This document shows, piece after piece, positions 35,049 through 45,700 of a stretch of DNA of 64,000 nt. Origin of the DNA: Gigaspora margarita (taxonomy: Eukaryota > Glomeromycota > Glomeromycetes > Diversisporales > Gigasporaceae); NCBI GenBank assembly GCA_009809945.1, contig WTPW01000302.1, forward strand, positions 168,788 to 232,787, in the 5' to 3' direction. The position numbers and the translations under genes are program-made. Below the pieces are notes generated by a model. That model made no database searches and was not told the DNA's origin. It saw only the letters and a program-made list of their open reading frames with translations. Positions within the stretch are counted from its first letter, which is position 1. Every line of letters starts with the position of its first letter.

Positions 35049-35198
35049 GGGCTATGTTATTAATCATTTGATTATTTTTTATTAAAGATCTACCTTCTCC
35101 CCCTTTTTAATATAGATATGGTCAGGTTCCTACATATAATTTCAATATTTTTTACTCTTTTCCCACCCTAAAAAATTACCTGATATTTGTTACTTCCC
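35049..35198. mobile_element. 150-bp Harbinger-like MITE, TSD TAA
   Basis: GGGCTATGTTATTAATCATT to TTACTTCCC with TAA duplicated (35046-35048, 35199-35201). The unfilled paralogue at 4633 reads CACTTAAGTAAACTT straight through. Second copy at 27907-28056. Confidence 0.75.
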
Positions 35199-35470
35199 TA
35201 AACTTGCTTGCAAGATTAATATACTAAAAAATTCATCAAAATTTGAGCACATTTTATTTTTGACTTTTAATTTTTACATTCAATGAATATATTTTATTAA
35301 TAAAAAAAAGAAATATATATTTTGCACCCCATGATGGGCTTATATAATGCACTCTAATTTGATTAGCTAAATTTGTAAATCATTTTTTTTAAAAAAAATA
35401 AACAAATTATTGTAAAAACTTTAAATTAGGGTTAGTTTAGAAGGTTAATTAAAAAAATTTAAATTTTCTT

Positions 35471-35680
35471 TGTATCTATATACAAAATTTTGTACTAAAC
35501 AAGTTTATTTAGTGAAAGTAAAAAGGTTATCTTAATAAAATTTAAATTTATTTGCAATTTTTGATTTTTTAACTCATTTTTTAATGATTTCTCTAAAATT
35601 TATTAACTGTTAGCTATTAAGACAATCCTTCTAATCAACTAAGTAAACTTGTTTAGTACTAAATTTTGCATAAAGGCGCA
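35471..35680. mobile_element. ACAAGTTTACTTAG palindromic MITE
   Basis: TACTAAACAAGTTTATTTAG and inverted CTAAGTAAACTTGTTTAGTA, with matching flanks AAAATTTTG / CTAAATTTTG. Confidence 0.6.
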
Positions 35681-35761
35681 AAAAATTCCAACTTTTTTTA
35701 AAATTTCTTAGATTAATTTTTAATCTAAAGAATTTTAACAAAAATTGTTTATTTTTTAAAA

Positions 35762-37312
35762 GGATAAGTCTATTTGTAACAGCCTGTTACACACTTACTT
35801 GTATTAGCTTTATTTATAACTCAAAATTTTACTAAGATAATTCCTATTGTACTTTTAACAAAAAATAATCCTCTTGCAATTCTGTATTTTTTTTTTTGAC
35901 AACCTTGCTTTATTTTATTAGATCCAATCATATTATGTAAACATACTACAAAAAAAATATCTAAATTTTTGTAATAGGCTGCAACCTGGCTACTCAAAAA
36001 AGGGTGCCCAAGTAGGATTGTTACACTGGTGTTCATCAAATGAAAGCTATCCAAGCTCACTTGATCTGAGTATATCCTTCAAATAAAACAAGGTACTTAG
36101 TTACTTCTACATAATCCACTTCTTCAAAAAACTTCATCTCTAAGAGAAAATTTTGTCAGTCCTGTTCTGTGGAATTGCTTGATAAATTAGAAACAGGTGA
36201 TTATCCAGTAGAAAACAAATTTCAAATAGTTAAAGAAATACGAAGTTATTTACATAACAAGTATTCTTAAATCCGGGCAGCCTTATGCCCAGAAGAAAGT
36301 AAAACTTCAGCGAAGCAAAAAGAAAATTTTATGATATAACAATTTAAATTTATGCCTTCTCATAAAGATAAATAAAAAAAAGAAAAAAAGAACCAAAGGG
36401 GCAAAAACTACTGAACAAAACCTATCAAACAAAACCAAACCAAACAAATTTAACAAAAAGAAAAAAGAAAATACAAAAAAAAACCAAAGATGAAGAAATG
36501 AAAAAAAGAAATGAAAAAAAAATGAAAAAATAGAATATAAAGATGTTACTACATCTAAAACACTATAATAGTAAAAATTATATAATACTCACAAGAAATT
36601 GCCTTACCTAAGTATTATATGTATACAAAAAAAAGAAAAGTAATAAAAGAACATTCTGGAATTTGGTTCCTACAGATTAATCTACTTCTCTGCATCATGA
36701 CTTATTATGCATCTGTTCCTGTTTGCCAACTTGCATACCTTCTTCCTAATTAGAATAGAAACAACAATACTGATCTTTTGAAGAGGGGTATACCAAAATT
36801 CCTACTTTTCGTCCAAAATTCTAGAAAAAAACTTCAAGCAACAATATGATAGCAGGTGCATAGTTGTTATATTCTTGTCCAAACACAACCTTGAAGAAAG
36901 TATTGAAAAACTCATTTTTAGATTCACCACCTAGCCAACTATATAACATTTATCAATGAAAGAAAACTTCTACCAGAAATTCTTGTACCAAAGACACCAA
37001 CTGCTAGTTATCTTGCACAACTAATACTTTTGGCTTGTGTGCCAAATATATAAAGGAGTCCTATGAGAAAGTACAAAGAGTGTTGACCTTTATAAAAACT
37101 AGTATTATAGCTATTTCATCTTTTATTAAAAAAATTTTTGTTTTTCTTTTGTTCAGAAATTTGGACAAGTAATTAATAGAAAGAGTTTTTCAGATTGGTA
37201 TTAATTTTAATAATTTTAATACTAACTTTAATTTTAACTTTATTTAATATTAATGTGGCCTTATGGCTATTACAAATAAGTGTATAATAGGCTGTTACAA
37301 ATAAGCTTATTC
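35762..37312. mobile_element. 1551-bp MULE-like element, 9-bp TSD TTTTTAAAA
   Basis: Ends GGATAAGTCTATTTGTAACA and (reverse complement) GAATAAGCTTATTTGTAACA, about 45 bp of inverted match; TTTTTAAAA at 35753-35761 and 37313-37321. The interior is shared in part with 51000-51950 and, inverted, with 56740-56960 (GACCTTTATAAA, GCCAAATATAT). No intact ORF; the 79-codon minus frame at 35821-36060 is not recognisable. Confidence 0.8.
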
Positions 37313-37716
37313 TTTTTAAAAATATAATCTGCAAATTTAGCCAATCAAATTAGGTGCAATATACAAGCACATTATATCTATATGAAATATATTAAACTTC
37401 TTAATAAAATTATAAAATTTCAATCTTTTTATTGAATATAAAAATTAAAATCCAATTAATAAAAAGTTATCTAGTTTGGTTAAAAATTTTAAAGTACATA
37501 TATTTTGATCTTCCAAATTAGTTTATTTAGGTGACTTTAATCAATTTATATAGTAATATTTAGAAATTACTATATAGCAACTGTTGTCAATTATAAGGTA
37601 GCTTATTTTTGGGTTAAAAATGTTTTTGAGATTTTTAACCATAAGAGTAGAGTAGCTTATTTTTAAAGTAGATTATTTTTTGACAACATATATAACTTGT
37701 TCTATATTCAAATAAC

Positions 37717-37892
37717 ATATATGTATATTCAGACTCAAGCTAATTTGCAAACTTCAGACCAAACCCAAATCAAACTTATAATTAAGTTTGAGTCTAATTT
37801 GAGTTTGAAATTTTGTAAAATTTAAAGTTTGAACATTGGTCTAAACCCAGACTGAACCAGACCAAACCAAACCTAAACTGAACTTAGAAGCA
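37717..37892 (-). repeat. Solo TTTGAGTTTGA-type arm
   Basis: Inverted relative of 12690-12850 (CAGACTGAACCAGAC, TTTGCAAACTTCAGACC). Confidence 0.5.
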
Positions 37893-38218
37893 CTACTCAT
37901 ACTTTATCAAAACAGGTTCACCTCTTCTAATTATTTTATAGAAAATCATATTTGGTTTTAGGTTCTAATTGTGCAGATAAAAGCACCAGAATTTTGGTTC
38001 AATTCAAGACATATTGCATATATTTAATTTAATTTGTAACTTTTATTAAAAAGTTTTATTTTAATTTTATATAATTAATTAATTTTTTTGTTAAAATAGG
38101 TTTATTTTTAATTTTAATATAGTTTATTTGTTTATTTTCATTAAAAATAAAATTTAAAATCAATATTATATAAGGACTCTGAGCTATTGATAAATAGGTT
38201 AGAGAAAACCAAAAAAGG

Positions 38219-38479
38219 GGTACTTCTAAAGCAGAGCAGATTCTTATAAAATATTTTATCAAATTAACTTTAGGGTTAGAGTCATCTTAGATTTGGATTA
38301 GATAGCAAAATTGCCTTCCTGACATTTTTAATTTATACACCAAGTTAGGTTTTGACTGCCATTTTTTCTATTTGTCAAAGTTTATGCTTCTCTTTCATGT
38401 TTGCTTTGCCAAAAATCATCAAAATTTGATAATTTGATTAGTTGGTCATCAAGTGATTCTGCTCCACTTTAGTTAACTT
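38219..38479. mobile_element. 261-bp CTAAAG-end MITE, 10-bp TSD CCAAAAAAGG
   Basis: GGTACTTCTAAAGCAGAGCA and (reverse complement) AAGTTAACTAAAGTGGAGCA; CCAAAAAAGG at 38209-38218 and 38480-38489. The interior resembles 61798-62086 and 39220-39494. Confidence 0.7.
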
Positions 38480-38489
38480 CCAAAAAAGG

Positions 38490-39219
38490 AAATTTTGGTA
38501 GAAAATCACCAAACATTGCATTTTTAAATAGTAAATTTTGCAAATTTTGGTCAAAAATAAGATAAAAATAAGCAAACTAGTCACTGACCTATCTATATAT
38601 AGCTCGGGGTTCTACTATATATCATATCTAATTTCAGAATTATATACAAAAACTTAGTTATAGCAAATATTATCTATTAAGTATATAACTGTTATAGCAC
38701 TTTCGATATAACTATTTAACTTTTTGATATACTATATATTTTAAATATTAGAAAATTTCTACTACAGCTACTTTCTTAGAAAATAGCAGAAATTTTCTCA
38801 AACTTTGAACAAAAATTTCTCTACAACAACTTAACAAAATTCAACAAAAAGTTTTTAAAAGGAATATTTTATTTTATAAAATTAATATAAAAAAATTATA
38901 AGATAGTCACCAAAAAAATTTCATTTAAAGTTTAGAATATTTCTGTTGTGGCTATTAGAAATCAGGAAATTTTCCTAAACTTTGAACAAATTTTCACACC
39001 AACTACTCAACAGAATTGAATGAAAATTTTTTTAAATGAATTCTACTATTGCTTTAAAAAATTTATCAAATTCTTTTAGATAGTTGTCAAGAAAATTTGT
39101 ACAATAATTAAGAAAATTTCAATTTAAATAGTTTATATACATTGAGTGTCATGTGATATTCAGTATGTGCAAAATCATGTGTTTTGGTACGTGCCCATAG
39201 ATAATCTGACCATTAATTG
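38490..39219. other. AT-rich intergenic DNA, partial MITE end
   Basis: 38553-38613 holds one inner half of the AGGACCCC family (AATAAGCAAACTAG, CTGACCTATCTATATATAGC, CGGGGTTCT). 38750-39120 has a twofold-repeated AGAAATTTTC / AAACTTTGAACAAA block. No gene. Confidence 0.45.
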
Positions 39220-39494
39220 GGGTCGTCTAAAGCCAGGTGTGTTCATGTAATAAAAAGCCAATAAAATCATAAAATTTGATCTTAACATATCAGCTTGATG
39301 AGACAAAAAAAGAAAAAAAGTGAAAAATGCGAAAAATACAAGAAACGAGTGTCTAAACCTGTCTAGAAGCATTAATAAAAAATGTTGGGAAGACAATTTT
39401 ACTTATAAGACAAGCCTTAACCCTAACCCTAACTAACCTTTACCCTAATTTTAATTAAATAATCAAAAACATATAAACGCATCTGGCTTTAGTC
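39220..39494. mobile_element. 275-bp CTAAAG-end MITE (TTAATTG flanks)
   Basis: GGGTCGTCTAAAGCCAGGTG left; the right end is shorter (CTGGCTTTAGTC). TTAATTG flanks both sides (39213-39219, 39495-39501), 7 of 10 target bases. Nearly identical inside to 23266-23548. Confidence 0.65.
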
Positions 39495-39751
39495 TTAATT
39501 GTAGTTTTAGTTAACAAGATCTTTTTTTCAGATAAAAATTTGCCAATAATTTCTTAGTTTAAGGCCTCATTTACTTTTTTCAGAACGATTTGCTCGAGGG
39601 ATTAAATGGATTAAACCTATTATGCTAACTATTATATATCGTTTAATATTAGGTGAATCCAGTTGAATACAACAGTAAAAAATGTGCGTTACAGCCAATC
39701 AAATTCATGGAACTGCGTGTGGATTATTCTGGAACACGATTTCCAAATTTG
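39495..39751. other. Short spacer
   Basis: Contains CAGAACGATTTGCTCGAGGG; no gene or element end that I can pair. Confidence 0.3.
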
Positions 39752-40047
39752 GGGGATGGCTAAAGCCATGTACCCACGTGATTTTTTGAAAATTTAGTTA
39801 AAATTAGGGTTAGAGACTGTTTAGCATTAGGGTCGGGGTTAGGGTTAGAACAGACGTATAGGTAAAATTGCCTTCCCGGCATTTTTTATTAATGGCTCAA
39901 GACAGGTTTAAACTGCCGTTTTTATGTTCTTGCATTTTTTTTTGTTTTTTGTCTTCTTCGGGCTGATCCGTGTAAACAAAATTTCGCGACTCCGGTTGGT
40001 TGATTTACACAAAAATGTCACGTGGGTACATGGCTTTAGACGACCCC
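39752..40047. mobile_element. 296-bp CTAAAG-end MITE, TSD CCAAATTTGG
   Basis: GGGGATGGCTAAAGCCATGT and (reverse complement) GGGGTCGTCTAAAGCCATGT with about 30 bp of match; CCAAATTTGG at 39743-39752 and 40047-40056. Contains GGTCGGGGTTAGGGTTAG. Confidence 0.8.
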
Positions 40048-40055
40048 CAAATTTG

Positions 40056-40337
40056 GTCGTCTAAAGCGAGGGAAAATTCATGTGATCACAGCCAATCAAA
40101 TTATAGAATTTTGATGATTGCCGGCGAAGCAAAACAAGAAACAAAAACGAAAAACCTAAAAATACAAAAAATGGCAGTCTAAACCTACCTCAGGTAGGTT
40201 AGTAAAAATATCGGGAAGACACTTTTGCTTATATAAATACCTAAAAACAACCTAACCCCAAGATAAGATGACCCTAACCCTAAGTTAATCGAAAAAATTA
40301 TTAAGAAATATGAGTTGCCCCCGCTTTAGACGTCCCC
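40056..40337. mobile_element. 282-bp CTAAAG-end MITE, sharing a TSD with its neighbour
   Basis: GTCGTCTAAAGCGAGGG and (reverse complement) GGGGACGTCTAAAGCGGGG. CCAAATTTGG at 40047-40056 is shared with 39752-40047 and repeated at 40337-40346, so one MITE inserted into the duplicated target of the other. Confidence 0.8.
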
Positions 40338-40415
40338 CAAATTTGGTTAATCGTCAGACTGAATTATATATATTAAAAAGTGGCCTAAGTTTTTTCAATC
40401 GGTAAGAAAAAAAGA

Positions 40416-40973
40416 GGAAATTACATGTAAGGGCCCGAAAAAAAAACAGAATTACATATAAAGACCCAAAGTGAAAATAATTAACAATAAAGGACCAAAA
40501 TAATTGCGTTATGATTATACATATATGTACTACTTTATATAGTTTATACTATATTTTTCGTTTAATGAACTTATAATACTTTTAATCAAGATACAGTTCG
40601 ATTGGGTTAAGCACGATATTTAACAACAATGTAATGTTCATTCGGTTCTAAACTAATAAGTCTACCCGCACCAAATTAATTATGAAACGTGAGTCATTTT
40701 TATGAATGTTACTACACGTTAACCAAAAATATTTAGAATCAGCAAAAACTCATTTGTACTCGTAAATTATAAGACGCTAAGAAAATAAATGCAATACTGA
40801 TTGAAAAGTAACATGTTTAGCCGCCAAAATTACATTTATATAATTATAAATGTTAAAAACTTATAATTAATTAAATTAATTTTTCAAAATTTGGGCCCTT
40901 ATATTTAATTATTTTCACTTTGGGCTCTTATATGTAATTATTTTCATTGTTCAGGCCCTTATACGTAATTCCC
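40416..40973. mobile_element. 560-bp TIR element with repeated sub-terminal motif
   Basis: Each end holds two or three copies of AATTACATATAAGGGCCC-type units followed by AAAGTGAAAATAATTA, inverted between left (40416-40500) and right (40885-40973). TSD not resolved because the flanks are A-rich. No ORF. Confidence 0.65.
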
Positions 40974-41303
40974 CCCCAAAAAATCTGAGATTGATGCAGA
41001 AATAAAAATTATCATTATACTGTAACAGTACATCGCTATTTATATCATTATAATTTTTATGATTATTACATTGCTCAGACATACTTTCGGATCATATTAC
41101 AGGGGTATTATAAGTCTGGATAATAAAATTTTTATTTCAATCTGAACATCAATACAGGGGCACCCATGACAGAGGTCTGGACAGTAAGTTCTCCACTACG
41201 CTCCGGACAATTACATTATAAATGGTGAATTCATGTTAATAGGATGTGATCTATAATTTTGAATAATAAATATAAGCCAAATGAAAAATAAAAATACTGT
41301 AAG
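40974..41303. other. 3' flank of the metacaspase gene
   Basis: No further gene or repeat with two ends. Base composition is less extreme than in the transposon regions. I see no canonical AATAAA just after the stop codon. Confidence 0.4.
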
Positions 41304-43068
41304 CTAATTTGTGACATACGTGCTAAGCTGAGGTTTTTGTGTATATTTAGATGCAAGAACATCTCTAATATTGTTTAAAAGTTGCTGATAAGTGAGATTT
41401 CTATTTGCGCTCATTCTATTTGAGGAATAAATATGTATATAAATGTATAAAAATATCAGATTCTGGTGAATAACATAATATATTTACGTTTTTATAAAAG
41501 CAAAAGACATGGCTCCTGTACTACGCCCTTCTTCATAAGCATCCGCTGATGTCTGTTCATCCTTGCATCTAATTTTTTTTTGATTCAAAATGAAATTTTG
41601 TTAATTTTGTATTAATAAATTGAAAGGTTCGTTTACTTACCCGCTTAACATGATCACATCTGCTTTACTCGACTTGCTCATTAAATTTTTTCCAGTTTTC
41701 ATAATTGTTGGCGCTTTTTGCTTAACAAATGACATTAATTGTTTCTTATTACCTGACAAAAGTGCCATTCCAGCACTCATAAGTTCAGTTTTACTGTCAG
41801 CAAGTTCCTTAGGTGCTTTAATCATTCCGCGAGTAGAATATGTATATGGTAAATCGAGTGCGGATCCAGAATGACATGAGTCAAAAATACTAAAGAATTT
41901 TACACCTATGAAAGGTATATATATTTGATCATTAAAGGATATAATATTATTAAAATACATGAGCATGAGCATAATTATTTTTACCAGCTTTAAGTGGTTT
42001 TACCATGGTTTCATGCATTACCTACAAATAATTTGAATGTCAGTGATGAATAAATATTAAAAACACAAGCTAATGTCAAAAATTTACATCGTCAGTTATT
42101 TGCCCGCTTTGTGAATAATCAACCGGGACAATAGTCTCATCATTTCCATCATACTCGTCTCCATCACGATCTTTCTCTTGACTTCCGTGTCCACTATAAT
42201 GGAAAAATAATCTAATAACAAAACATAATAGTCAATTTAAATTTGTAATAATCATGAAAAGATTGATAAAATAATTAATCTTACGAATCTCCCGGCTGAG
42301 CATCTTGTACAAGCCATTTCATTGCCGCCAGAATATTAGTTTTAGTTGGAATCCTTGTTGGATCCTTTTGATCATCAGTTAAAATTACCATATTAGATTC
42401 TTGGAATCCATATACTTCGATTAAAAATTTTTTCAGATTAGCGACATCATTTATGCAACCTATTTAAAAGATTAGTTTAGATATAATTATATTTAAATTC
42501 AAAATAATTTTTTGGAAATTTAAGTACCCCTTAGTTCGGCTTTTTGACTAAAGTAATTTATTCCAATAAGTAATGCTTTTTTATGCCCTGCATTCTTTTG
42601 TAAAGGTGGTGTATAGCCACTGGATGGAGGTCCTGGTGGTGGTGCATAGCCACCAGATGGAGGACCTGGTGGCGGTGTATAATCATTAGGTGGAAGTCCT
42701 GGTGATGGTGTATAACCACCAGATGGTGATGTATAACCAGAAGGAGGCCCCGGAGGTAGTGAATATCCACCAGATGGTGGACCTGAAGGTGGTATATGGC
42801 CTCCAGATGGAGGTCCTTGAGCTCCTGGAGATCCTGAAGGCGGCGCATAGCCTACAGTCGGAGGTAATGTGTAGCTACTAGGAGATGGCATGTATCCATT
42901 AGGCGGTGGTCCTGGAGGTAAAGCATATCCTGAAGAAGGTTCTGAAGGTGGCGGATGACCACCTTGAGGAGAATAATATTGTTGACTTGATGGTGGTAAA
43001 ACAAATCCTCCTGGGTTATATTGTGATTCCTGTTGTTTTTGTTGTGAATATTGTTGTCCTGGATTCAT
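41304..43068 (-). CDS. MCA1: Type I metacaspase, seven exons, 444 residues
   Basis: A caspase-fold cysteine protease that cleaves after Arg/Lys; in fungi metacaspases act in stress responses, protein-aggregate clearance and programmed cell death, mainly in the cytosol. Exons: 43068-42528, 42459-42285, 42211-42088, 42021-41985, 41905-41641, 41568-41488, 41415-41304; all six introns (66-79 bp) are GT-AG and every junction keeps frame. Residues 1-158 form a Pro/Gly/Gln/Tyr-rich prodomain with about ten SGGYxPPPGPP-type repeats and no zinc finger. The p20 domain starts at [10 protein letters not shown] (164-173), with LRGCINDV (179-186), catalytic His247 in HYSGHG, and catalytic Cys303 in DSCHSGS. 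A 70-residue linker precedes p10: [11 protein letters not shown] (381-391), TGAMSFAF and YTQKPQLS near the C-terminus. Length is normal for fungal type I. The start is the only ATG before the prodomain; the 5' flank has a TATAAAG at about 43155. Not disabled anywhere I can see. The symbol is the family name, not a verified locus name. Confidence 0.95.
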
Positions 43069-44156
43069 TTTACAAAAGATATACTACATATAATGAATTG
43101 TTATTAGTACAAGAAATTTGAATAATGAAAACAAATTCGTCGGACAAGGCTCTTTATAATGTTTCTAACTTGATTTCCACAATTATCATTTGTTTATATT
43201 CGTGTAACCTCATCATACAATTTAATACAATTTACTCTCCGTAATATTAGTGATGTGATATATACAATGATTTAAGACCGCAAGATCATGGAAAATAGCT
43301 TTTATCAGACATGTATTTAGTAGCAAATCTTCGTTAAATCTTCAATTTACATATTTTACATAATGCATTGCATGTCTTTTATTTCAAGTTCTTAGTTAGG
43401 TTGGTGTTAATGTATCCGATGATGTAATGTTACTGTTACGTTCCACATTAGGTTATGTGATATATACCCAAATTATTGTAACAATGAATAGATTTAAGTT
43501 AGCCTGTATTTTTTTAACCTGTTACCGAAATATCACTGATCGCTACTATTTTTAACCATGTTTGTCATATTCGAATTCTTAAATGTCTTAGAAGCAAATC
43601 GTAAGTTGCCACATGTCCTTTTTAGTTAGAAGGAAATGATCACTCTGAAATAATTTATATACATGTTCTGATCTACTCGTGTTATGCTGAACATTCTGAA
43701 ATGAAAATTCTGCACTGAACATTCTGATCTGACAATTCCCCCAAAAATTTTTATTGTACTTTGGTTATATTTATATTTTTTAGACGTGTATTTTTGGATT
43801 TTATATTTACGCTGAATAATTCATTTACGTACGTACGTACATCTTTAAAAATTATTATTGCTCGTCATGTGCCCCTTCCTTGCACAACAGTCGTGACCGA
43901 CCTTTTTATAGTCACGTCCTTTTATAAATGTAATGCAATTGATAAACCACTTAATTTTTTAGCGATTTATGAATTTTTTTTCAAATAAAAAATAATTACC
44001 TAACAAATTATATAATTTATTTGATGAAACTTTTTAAAAAATATTAACAACTTATTCATTCTATAAACTTTTAATACATAGTTAACTCTATATAACGAAC
44101 CAACTTCAAATTTAGCATTTTTGTAACAAAGTTTTTTTTTTTACTGCCAATCAAAC
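43069..44156. other. 5' flank of the metacaspase gene and intergenic DNA
   Basis: The first 100 bp upstream hold a TATA-like TATAAAG (complement, about 43150). 43825-43842 is a (CGTA)n run. 43690-43735 repeats GAACATTCTGA. No other gene, and no transposon with both ends. Confidence 0.4.
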
Positions 44157-45192
44157 ATGGCGTCGAAACGAAACCTACCCGAAACTAGTTTCGGAACGGT
44201 TCTAATCCGAAACTAGTTTCGGATTTTTTTAAAAAAACCGAAACTCCGAAACCCGAAACCCCGAAACTATAATCCGAAACCCAAACCTATAATCCGAAAC
44301 TCAAAAATATAATATTGAAGTTTATAAATTATTATAAGGTTGCCTTATTTTTAATGAACCCAAAATGTAAAATTATTTTTGAATAAATTATAAACTTTAT
44401 TTTTAATATCATACCGTTATTACAACTGATTGCAAAATTCTAGGACGATAGAAAAAATTGCCAATGATGAATTGATAAATATTTTATGTCTTTTGATACC
44501 AACNATTTATTTAATNCTGCNGTAACCTATCAATNCTATCNTTAGTAGATATGGACGTACTAATTACTTATTATTACTTGATATTGTACCCAGTTTTTAC
44601 GTAATAAGTAAAAAAAAACTGGTGCTTGCAAAAGCAATATTNATTGTCAGAATATAAACTTCGGAATTATACCTTTCATGTTGTACTTATGAATCATAAC
44701 AACAAAAATGACTGCACGTATTCAATAAATTGTTGGATGCATTGAATTCTTTAAGGAGATATATAGCATACATCAGTGCGATTAATGTATATTGAAGAGA
44801 TACAGAGCATACATCAGTGCATTTGATGTATAATTGAAAGAGATATATAATACATAAATGCAATCAATGTATATGGAAGTTGGGGTAGTTTTTGGTGTTC
44901 AGGTGAGGTTTCGGTTCGAATGAGGTTTGGTTTCGGGTGAGGTTTCGAGTTTCGGATAAGGTTTCGGAAGTTATAAATCGAAGCCCGTCGGATTTGGCAC
45001 TAAAGGATATCAGCACCGAGAATAAACAATTAAGTTATTGATGTTTTGGCAGTTTCGGGATTTCGGTTGAGGTTTCGGGTTTCGGTCGAGGTTTCGGGTT
45101 TCGGGTGAGGTTTCGAGTTTCGGATAAGGTTTCGGAAACTATAATCCGAAACCCGAAACTTTCGGAATCACCAAAAAAGGTTTCGGTGCCAT
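44157..45192. mobile_element. 1.04-kb element with CGAAACC tandem arms
   Basis: Ends ATGGCGTCGAAACG and (reverse complement) ATGGCACCGAAACC. The left arm (44160-44310) and right arm (44890-45190) are inverted arrays of CCGAAACC(C)GAAAC units, about 7 and 20 bp in period. TSD not found. Six undetermined bases lie between 44504 and 44642. Confidence 0.65.
44755..44880 (+). repeat. 43-bp tandem repeat, three units
   Basis: GAGATATATAGCATACATCA with diverged second and third copies starting near 44755, 44797 and 44840, inside the loop of the element at 44157. Confidence 0.65.
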
Positions 45193-45383
45193 CTTTGCTG
45201 CCTATTCAAACTAACTTGATCCTAACCGTATATTGGTTTACTACAAGACTACTTAAAATCTTAGAGATTTCTCGCCATCACTACAACTATATCAACATTC
45301 TATCATTCTGTAAATTGTGTTTATCACATCTTAAAAAATTTATCTTGTATGTTATAATATATTTGTCAAAATTTTTATTCAAT

Positions 45384-45700
45384 TACTGTTACATAATTGA
45401 TACTTGGATGGCTTTAGGATGGTTTAAACAAATACAAGTTTGAGTACAAAATATAGGCTCAATGTTTCACCGTGGCCTATCTACATTTATTTTTTTATTT
45501 TTCTTAAAATATTTGTTATATCCAGCTCTTGTTTTGTTAGGATTCAAAAATTGTTGACAAGTTGTCCTGGTGAGATTTTATATGTATCTGCGATTGCACT
45601 CCTGCCTAAATCAGAACTAAAAGCAGATTTTGTGTTTATTGAAGAGGAATATATGAGATTAAGGGTGTTCTCAAGCAGTACTCTCGACGTGATTAGCTAG
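45384..45700 (+). pseudogene. Unidentified gene fragment next to a transposon
   Basis: A frame ending WMALGWFKQIQ (to about 45438) is followed by a possible intron (GTTTGAGTAC to TTTTGTTAG at 45540). A second open stretch, RIQKLLTSCPGEILYVSAIA then LLPKSELKADF and IEEEYMRLR, runs into the left end of the element at 45666. The amino-acid mix looks more like real protein than its surroundings, and this 460-bp stretch is not repeated elsewhere in the window. I do not recognise a family, and no continuation was found past 47017. Chance is a serious alternative. Confidence 0.25.

Larger units (their letters stand above)
35306..37400. mobile_element. Element with GCAC/GATTGGCTAAATTTG ends, TSD TTAATAAAA
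   Basis: Left TAATTTGATTAGCTAAATTT (35350-35370) and its inverted partner at about 37335-37355 define the arms. TTAATAAAA flanks it (35297-35305, 37401-37409), and 4750 gives the unfilled order. Terminal match outside the arms is weak, so the outer limits may be off by tens of bases. Confidence 0.55.
34631..37692. mobile_element. AAAATAAGCTA-family element enlarged by five insertions
   Basis: The pieces 34631-34721, 34981-35045, 35202-35296 and 37410-37692 align in order to 4317-5038. Its left TA is at 34629-34630; the right end (CAACATATATA) is decayed. Between the pieces lie 34725-34977, 35049-35198 and 35306-37400, the last itself containing 35471-35680 and 35762-37312. Confidence 0.7.

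Noticed and set aside
35821-36060. 79-codon frame as a transposase fragment
   Set aside because: No catalytic motif or recognisable family; only its position inside a MULE-like element suggested it.
42558-42848. His-rich second minus frame and plus frames over the metacaspase prodomain
   Set aside because: Shadows of the repetitive Pro/Gly-coding exon; the true frame continues through six valid splice junctions.
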